From contig CM082578.2 of NCBI GenBank assembly GCA_040954595.2, positions 4,030,001 through 4,094,000 on the forward strand: a DNA stretch of 64,000 nt, read 5' to 3'. The notes below the pieces were generated by a model. It was not told the DNA's origin. It was given only the letters and a program-made list of their open reading frames with translations, and searched no databases. This DNA comes from Balanoglossus misakiensis. Lineage: Eukaryota; Hemichordata. Made by a program: the position numbers and the translations under genes. Positions 43,501 to 52,500 of this stretch are shown here, in pieces (the stretch's first letter is position 1; every line of letters starts with the position of its first letter).

Positions 43501-46500
43501 GGTGTTCTGTGCGCGATCTACACTGCCTGGGAATACCTTTTCTCGTACGCTAAGCGAAAGAACCATCTTCAGTTTTCCTCTCAGTCGATTATAATGTCTT
43601 TCCGTCCGAACACAGAATATACTGACATTTTGTAAAGCTTCATAAAATGTACGTCAATCGCAGTCTGCCTCCATGAGAGCTAGGATGATTACTGTACACG
43701 GCAGTGGTACTTCTATCTTCCGGGCCCAGCTTACAAGCAGCCCAGTGTTCTGCGCGCGATCTACACTGCCTTGGAATACCTTTTCTCGTACACTAAGCGA
43801 AAGAACCATCTTCAGTTTTCCTCTCAGTCGATTATAATTTCTTTCCGTCCGAACACAGAATATACTGACATTTTGTAAAGCTTCATAAAATGTACGTCAA
43901 TCGCAGTCTGCCTCCACGAGAGCGAGGATGATTACTGTACATGGCAGTGGTACTTCTATCTTCCGGGCCCAGCTTACAAGCAGCCCAGTGTTCTGCGCGC
44001 GATCTACACTGCCTGGGAATACCTTTTCTCGTACACTAAGCGAAAGAACCATCTTCAGTTTTCCTCTCAGTCGATTATAATTTCTTTCCGTCCGAACACA
44101 GAATATACTGACATTTTGTAAAGCTTCATAAAATGTACGTCAATCGCAGTCTGCCTCCACGAGAGCGAGGATGATTATTGTACACGGCAGTGGTACTTCT
44201 ATCTTCCGGGCCCAGCTTACAAGCTGCCCGGTGTTCTGCGCGCGATCTACACTGCCTGGGAATACCTGTTCTCGTACGCTAAGCGAAAGAACCATCTTCA
44301 GTTTTCCTCTCAGTCGATTATAATTTCTTTCCGTCCGAACACAGAATATACTGACATTTTGTAAAGCTTCATAAAATGTACGACGTCAATCGAGGTCTGC
44401 CTCCACGAGAGCAAGGATGATTACTGTACACGGCAGTGGTACTTCTATCTTCCGGGCCCAGCTTACAAGCAGCCCAGTGTTCTGCGCGCGATCTACACTG
44501 CCTGGGAATACCTTTTCTCGTACGCTCAGCGAAAGAACCATCTTCAGTTTTCCTCTCAGTCGATTATAATTTCTTTCCGTCCGAACACAGAATATACTGA
44601 CATTTTGTAAAGCTTCATAAAATGTACGTCAATCGAGGTCTGCCTCCACGAGAGCTAGGATGATTACTGTACACGGCAGTGGTACTTCTATCTTCCGGGC
44701 ACAGCTTACAAGCAGCCCAGTGTTCTGCGCGCGATCTACACTGCCTGGGAATACCTTTTCTCGTACGCATAGCGAAAGAACCATCTTCAGTTTTCCTCTC
44801 AGTCGATTATAATTTCTTTCCGTCCGAACACAGAATATACTGACATTTTGTAAAGCTTCATAAAATGCACGACGTCAATCGAGGTCTGCCTCCACGAGAG
44901 CGAGGATGATTACTGTACACGGCAGTGGTACTTCTATCTTCCGGGCCCAGCTTACAAGCAGCCCAGTGTTCTGATCTGCGCGCGATCTACACTGCCTGGG
45001 AATACCTGTTCTCGTACGCTAAGCAAAGAACCATCTTCAGTTTTCCTCTCAGTCGATTATAATTTCTTTCCGTCCGAACACAGAATATACTGACATTTTG
45101 TAAAGCTTCATAAAATGTACGTCAATCGAGGTCTGCCTCCACGAGAGCGAGGATGTTTACTGTACACGGCAGTTGTACTTTTATCTTCCGGGCCCAGCTT
45201 ACAAACAGCCCGGTGTTCTGTGCGCGATCTGCACTACCTGGGAATACTTTTTCTCGTACACAAATCCAAAGAACCATCTTCAGTTTTCCTTTTAGTCGAT
45301 TATAATTTCTTTCCGTCCGAACACAGAATATACTGACATTTTGTAAAGCTTCATAAAATGTATGTCAATCGAGGTCTGCCTCCACGAGAGCGAGGATGAT
45401 TACTGTACACGGCAGTTGTACTTCTATCTTCCGGGCCCAGATTACAAGCTGCCTGGTGTTCTGCGCGCGATCTACACTGCCTGGGAATACCTTTTCTCGT
45501 ACGCTAAGCGAAAGAACTATCTTCGTTGTAGGGAGTTATTTTTCATACCAAACAGTGTAAGAATCCCCAAGTAAGGTTTTAACCAGGGACCGTTCAGTTT
45601 TTACGGCTGGGGGCGGCAAAATCCAGGGGAGGTCACTTAAAGTTTGATGTCCAAAAGGGGGTCATCTTTTTTTAAATCGTTTAGGGGGAGTCCTCAAAAT
45701 TGCAGTTTCGCGCCCTTTATTTTACAAACACATTAGAAGATTCTAGGTTTGTCACTTCATTACACCCCATTGCTGACGTTTTCCGATCTCGAACTTGTGA
45801 CACAGACTTTGGTCGCCGCCATCTTCTCTGCTGTTAGGACAGAGCACTGCCTTATTGGATTGACTGTTCACTAAACGTCTGTGACCGAGGCTACGGCTGG
45901 AACATGGCATGCGTGTGAGACGAGCTACGCGCTTTAACGCGGGGAACTTCGTGACGAAGTCAAGCGCTGCATTATGAATTCTACTGCCCCAACGAAGTAC
46001 GTCATCTTCGTCTACGAACAAGTTCAGTTGTCGGACGATAGGGGCACGTTTACTCAAGTTCAACTAAACAGATTGGACAGTGTCCCTATAATACTGGTAT
46101 TGTACAGCTTTAACTTGCTCCACTATCAAATTTGACACAAGCACAGTCTACATTTCCACCAGATGACAACCAGCTGTATCTTTCATTTTCTCATCGTGAC
46201 TCTCCCTCAGCCCTGTCTTCGATTGAAACCTGCATTCTCGATATCATGGAATGGATGACCCATAATAAACTCCAGCTCAATGACAGTAAAACCGAAGTGC
46301 TTCTGATTCACTCCAAGTTTAACAGCTCACCTGATCCTGTTAACAGTGTCAACATTGGTTCCACTTCTGTCACACCAGTTTAATCTGCTCGCAATATTGA
46401 CATGATCTTCGTACACCTGCAAATCGATCTACAGTCACCTTCGCCGAATTGGATCTATACGACGTTACATCACCAACGAGACTTGTCGGAATTTTAGCCA

Positions 46501-49500
46501 AACTTGACTACTGTAACTCACTCCTGCATGGTCTCCCGGAAAACACAATCGCCTTATTACACAAATAGCTCTGAACACTACAGCCAGAATAGTCATACAA
46601 ACCTGGAGACTTTCAAAAGAAAACTGAAAACTCATATGTTCAAAAGAGCATACAGTGTGGTTTAACCATGAGCGTCATTGGCAAAATTTCTTGTTTTGGA
46701 TTTTGGCGCTTTATAAACCTTTGTTTGTTTGTTTGTTTGTTGGTTGGTTGTGATTCTGTTCATTCTTCCGTGCATTATATAGGTAGGTTTCCGCAACCGC
46801 GCGATGAATCGGAGAACGTAAGTTGTCACTCGCAACAACTTATCCAAAGCGTTGAATCGGGAAATATCGACCACAGTAAAATTTCCGAAATCATTGCAAT
46901 CAATTAGTGGCAGTAACTTCCGCTTCAAGAAGTAGTGGTGTCCCTGAGTGGATGCGGAATCTCGGAGTTTGCGCCGGGTACATGTCAAGTCCGCTTTGTT
47001 CAAGAGAGTGTACCGTGTCGGTTTCGTTTGGTACGGTTCCGGAATGTAGTGCGCGTGTATCGACCACAGAACTGGGCCATTCATTTGTCGATTTCAATCT
47101 GGTAGAAATCACTTGCAGTATGCGCGCGTTCGGATCAGCTGACTTACAGGGAATACGTGCGGGCCCAGAAAGCAAATAACCAAACTTAGACGATACCGTG
47201 GTTGGGCCGTTCGCGCCCGAAATAACATGCGAGCCAACAAAATTCCAATACTGGTCGGCACCATTAGTACACAGGCCACGATTCATTACTGAAGACTGGA
47301 TGAGCGAACGGCAAACCCTTCAAGTGACTAAAATTGTGAATTTCGTGGGTGATGATGTTGGTCAAGTCCGATGATATTTCAGGGGTGATCATTATGTCAA
47401 TTGTTGGAGTATTCCCGTTTAATTCAAGCTCCGTTAATTCGGTAAATGGCACGGTGCGAACATTTGAGGATTTGTCCCCGAAAGTAGACGACTTGATGTG
47501 TTCATAATGCGTAATTTTTGCAGACATCATGGGAGCAAATTTCTCAGTCACGAATGTTTTGTTTGCTCCCACATCAAACAATATGACAGCACGAACGGGG
47601 GGATTCTTTTCCGCGGACAACGGAACGAACGCGGTCTTGAGTAACACCGGTCCTGGGTTTCGCGGCTTATCGTCCGGAGATGTAGAGATTTTGGTAAAAG
47701 CTACGGTGCGTTTGTTGTGTCTGGGCAGATGACGCGGTCGGTTGACCCCTTGGTCGGAGTCGTTGCGGTGGCAGCTGTATTATGTTGTAGCGTGGAGTGG
47801 TGGCGTTTCTTACAGATTCTGCGGGAGTATTTGGATTTACATTCTTCAACTCTGTGTTTACCCAAGCAATTAAAGCAAGGTCCGCCTTTCTTGACAATAT
47901 CTAGTCTCTGATGTGTATCTGTAATCACGGTGCAGTTCGATGCGAAATGTGACCCCTGGCAAAATGGAGAGGTCTTAGGCGTGGATCTCGGTTTTTGTTT
48001 AGTCCTACGGTGGACGATACCGACACTCCTCTGCTAACTTAATCTGCTCTGCTAACTATACCTGCTTTGCTGTCGACCTGCTCTGCTATGCTAAGTCTGC
48101 TCTGCTGAGTTAATCTGCTCTGCTAACATAATCTGCTCAGCTGACTGCTCTACTGTCGACCTGCTCTGCTATGCTAAGTCTGCTCTACCATGGAGGTACT
48201 AGTACCCCCATGGCTCTACTGAGTTAACCGGAAGTACTGGAGTACATTTTATGGATAAGATATTCACATGCTATTTCTATTATCACTTACCGCTTTCTCC
48301 GTTCTCCGGCCGTCCAAATCAGTGTCCGAGTATATAACAACTTCAGCAAGTCCGTGAGACGAGCGTATGTTTGTTCGTAAAAATGTACTCCAGTACTTCC
48401 GGTTAACTCAGTAGAGCAGACTTAGCATAGCAGAGCAGGTCGACAGTAGAGCAGATAGTTAGCAGAGCAGATTATGTTAGCAGAGCAGATTAACTCAGTA
48501 GAGCAGACTTAGCATAGCAGAGCAGGTCGACAGTAGAGCAGATAGATAGCAGAGCAGATTATGTTAGCAGAGCAGATTAACTCAGCAGAGCAGACTTAGC
48601 ATAGCAGAGCAGGTCGACAGTAGAGCATAATGACTTAGATATAGTTAGCAGAGCAGATATAGTTAGCAGAGCAGATTATGTTAGCAGAGCAGATTAACTC
48701 AGCAGAGAGCAGGTCGACAGCAAAGCAGGTAGTTAGCAGAGCAGATTAAGTTAGCAGAGGAGTGTCGGTATCGTCCACCGTAGTATCGTCCACCGTATGA
48801 TTTTGGGTGAAACGCTGCTGTGAATTCAACGGCCGGGTGTACTGAAGTGTCAGCTATTGACATCTCACCTGAATGTTTTCCGGTTTGAAGGACGTGTATC
48901 TCGTGAAGAATGGCTTTCCTCAGAGCCGCGCGCTAGTGTCCATGGAGAATTGCCGTGGTCTCTCGCGATATGTTCTCGTATGTTGGGCGGCAATTTCTCT
49001 CGTATCATAGGCACTAAAAGTTCGCCATAAGTGTTTCCTCCTTGCCCAGCGACTGGAGGCCCCGTACGTGATTTTAGATACAGTCGTAAAAGTCGTTCAA
49101 ACTTTGTGCATCTCCGTTTGGTTTCTGTAGATTCCATAACGCGGTCATGTGAGCGTCAACTATGGTATGGTTTTGTCCGTACCTTTCTTTGAGCATTTCA
49201 GTCGCGTGTGAGTAGTTAGCCTCGGTGAGCGACAGTCCGCCAACGGCTCTCGCTGCTTCGTCTTTCAGCACACTTCTCAGATAGGTAAACTTCTGAATGT
49301 TATCTAAATGGATGTCCGAATCGATCGAGGACTTGAAAACTTCGAAGAAAGATGGCCACTCTATCACATTTCCAGAGACAGTTTGTAGCTGGAGTTTCGG
49401 CAATGTTACAGTCTTTTGCTGGGCGGGAGCGTTTGGGTTGACGACGACTGGATTGGCTGTGTTTTGCATAGGAGCGGATGTTTCTAGTTTCATTCGATTT

Positions 49501-52500
49501 CTCCTCATAAATGTTGTGATGCGATGGATTCGATCAAAAATTGATGCTTGGTAATCACCAGAAGTTTCGTTTTCTTCATCAAATTGAGCATCGTCTGTCA
49601 ACTCTAGTATTTTGATTTCAAGATCGGAGAGAAGTCGATACTTGCTTGAAAGTTGATTGCCAGGCCCCTCTAGTGTGTCGAGTGTATCTGCTTTTTCGAT
49701 ACTTTCGTCTTCAAAATTGTTCAGGAAAGTTTCAGCTCGGTTGAGTAGTCGAGTCAATTGTCCACGTTGACCACGATGTGATCTCCTGAGCTTCAACAAT
49801 GGTGCGGCTGCATGATTGATCCTCAGTATGTCCCTCTGCCTTGGCGTTTGATTCCTCTTCCGTTGTGTTGGCTTCGAGTGTATCCTGGTCTCGGCGCCAA
49901 AAAATGTGGGGGATTTATTAGGTAGGCCGTGGACTCCCTCGCGTATGGTTCTTTTAAAATCCACTGGAACAGACAACAAATTGGTGTCGTATAAACCAAA
50001 AGATTCGGTTTATTGTGTCGACACGTTCAACAGAGAACAGAACGACACGTGCAAGGACGCTTACAAGTCTTGTCAGCTACAAGCCTATTCGAAAAACTAA
50101 CGGCTCCTTCTACCCCCACCCCCAAAACTTGCAATTTGTGTATGCAAATATAGTTTGAGCGGGAAAAACACTCAGCAGTGATTGGGTGAAAGTGATAACG
50201 GCCAGAACAACATACCTCCTCAGAATCAAAACAAGAACATGAAACTCATTTCTCTAAAATGTGTGTATTTTTGCGTTTTCTTATCCCAAAGGTTACACTA
50301 TGCTGCTAAAAATCACTACCTTTGCACTTCTGGTATTTTGTCAAGTTTGAGTTTTATGTTTTGGTAACTAACTTTACCTGCTATATCGTCTGAATTACGA
50401 AGCGCAATTTGAGCATGATACTTTACAGCTAACGCTCATTGCAGTATCATTCCAACATGTGCCTTACAGCATAATACACATAGGATGTAGGACATTTATC
50501 GGACCCATGCCCATACAAAATTCGACTTTTAATATTCAACGATTTTTAGAAAATAAAGGCAGGGTATGGCTGCACGGTTAACGATTTTTTCGATAATGCA
50601 AACTTTGCAGGTTGGTCATGAGGCCATTCTGTAGCGATCATTATACACCGTATGATGATCACTAAAGACACTGTACAGTAATCATTGTAGACATCGTAAA
50701 CTTCAATAAGCATTGATCAGCGAATCTTTATACAGGTATCGCTCAGGTAAATGTGAATGGTTCACTGAAGACTGTAGTAAACCACTGTTTTTAATTTGCG
50801 AGGATAACGGTAAGTATATTCAGACAGTCCTTTCCAACACAATTGACCACCTGTGTAATTATGTGGTGTGTATACATTCAACATATTCCATTATACATGG
50901 AACGTAAATAAAATGCATACGCATGGTAAATACATTTATCCGCGTGGAAGGGAGTCACATTGGAAATATCAAAATGAATCACGGACCATTATTTGTTGCT
51001 TTTGGTAAATGGATAATTCAAACATCTTTGACCCAATTTATGGAAATTCGGTATATTGTCATGCAAACATACATTTCCCTGGGGAGATTATGTTTCAATA
51101 CATTTGTTGTATTTCATAGAAATTTGGCATTGAATGGCAAACATGTCTCTTGAGAGAACGTGTAATATATTCCTGTGCTACTTTAAGTCATGAGTGCATT
51201 CGCACTTTTAGAAATTCAATTTATATGCATTTTACATTTGCAACATTCAGATGATGACTTACTTCTGCTGCGGGAGAGATTGGTCAAGATAAGTGCCGAT
51301 GAATTCAGAACAGCAGATGGGGTAAGAAAGGTGTCAAACATTTGAGACTGATGTAGTTCACTGTATTGTATAAAGCCACGGGTTAGTGAAATGCACTTAA
51401 ACGTACTATTTTGTTGACATCTAAAGCTACATACTAAATGATTCCATATAAAGCCACGTACTAAATTATTGTCTTCTCTTTTCCAGGGTATTAGTGTAAT
51501 TGACAAGTTGGACACGTTAACCTCTGACCTTTCGAAGGAAAGTGTTATATTTGAAGGAACAATTCTGTTTGCAAAAGGTATTGTTATATGTTGTTGTTTT
51601 AACCAAGATGATTATGTGACATCGGTTTCCATCACAACACCGTCCGCATTCAATATCATCCAATGATGTAAATAGGATACTCGTATCAGACGCAGAAAAA
51701 ATAGCACCTTGCAATTATTGAGCGCATCGAAAATGCGTTCATTGGTTTCCACAAATCATGCAAATTATCGGTGACCGTCAGATACCTTACATGTAGCTAA
51801 GAGAAACTTTTAGAATTGGACGGGTCCAACTGTTGAATGATACGCTGAATTCGAAGTGGGAAGATAGGTCTCCATTATCTCTTCAAAATTTTCCCCTCAT
51901 CATTTTCCCCCAATGGTTACAAGAAATGAAACTCACTTCAGATTTTTCGGGCATTGGTGTAAAGCCGAGACTGACAGTCAGACAGAGTAAAAAACCTTTT
52001 AATGCCAATGATTACACATTTCAGAAACACTGAATGTCATGCAAAAAGTGATTGACAGAATGCAGAACCTAATTGACACCAATCCGAGCGAGAAGCTGAA
52101 TCCTGGGCAGGCAAACCACATGACAAAGATAACAACGAAAGTATTCGACCAGTTATCAATGTTTATACTGAACAAGGCGAATTATGGGCACGGACCAATC
52201 ATCGTGAACACTTCTTCTCTTGTGCTGCATCTGGAAAAGAACTTTGTGCAGGACTTGTGCGACACCAATGTAATGATTGGAGATGGAAGTGGATTCAATA
52301 TTCCACCAGTAGACAGTATGTTTCCACAATTGCCGCGGGACTCAGTCTTGAACAGGATGGTTTGTATACAAGTCGATAATCAGAAGACAATCTCACTTTC
52401 GTTTTCTATCGTACATTGCTCTATTCTTTTATATTGATATTTGTCTAACTGTTGATCTTTAGGCCAGTCAAGTCATTATGGGAATGAATTATACGCTGAT

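Larger units (their letters stand above)
40833..45916. other. 5.1-kb segment inserted in the BEL integrase, origin unknown
   Basis: BEL integrase coding breaks at about 45917 (AALDFVTKFPA) and resumes at about 40832 (DDLPALIVWKAH); these are adjacent in family members, so everything between is an insertion. It holds a GC-richer flank (40840-42330), a satellite array (42340-45528), a poly-G repeat of the type GGGACCGTTCAGTTTTTACGG (45585-45720) and a flank with CGCCGCCATCTTCTC. No transposase, clear terminal repeats or host exon were recognised. The minus-strand edge ends AAAGGATAAAATAA, which could be a short A-rich tail. Confidence 0.6.
39242..50188 (-). mobile_element. BEL/Pao LTR retrotransposon lacking RT/RNase H, with nested insertions
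   Basis: In minus orientation: 5' LTR (50188-49905), PBS, Gag (about 49890-47700), protease (47690-46907), RT/RNase H missing, RNase H-integrase linker (46884-46750), integrase N-terminal part (46063-45917), integrase (40832-39550), 3' LTR (39525-39242). Insertions: foldback element 48006-48797, CR1/L2 fragment 46064-46749, and an unknown segment 40833-45916 with a satellite array. The element lies in the intron between exons 2b and 3 of the lectin/GPS gene, on the opposite strand. A target duplication was not confirmed. Confidence 0.8.

Noticed and set aside
42340-45528. Tandem units considered as rRNA, 5S, U snRNA or spliced-leader genes
   Set aside because: The unit sequence does not resemble any of these RNAs, and no Sm site or internal promoter pattern is conserved across units.
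42319-45574. ORFs of 70-113 codons in the satellite units as genes
   Set aside because: They lack an ATG in the long frame, repeat identically per unit, and several units carry stops or a frameshift.
48020-48780. Array of short repeats considered as a CRISPR array
   Set aside because: The units are not separated by unique spacers, they occur in opposite orientations in two arms, and the context is a eukaryotic retroelement; a foldback transposon explains it.
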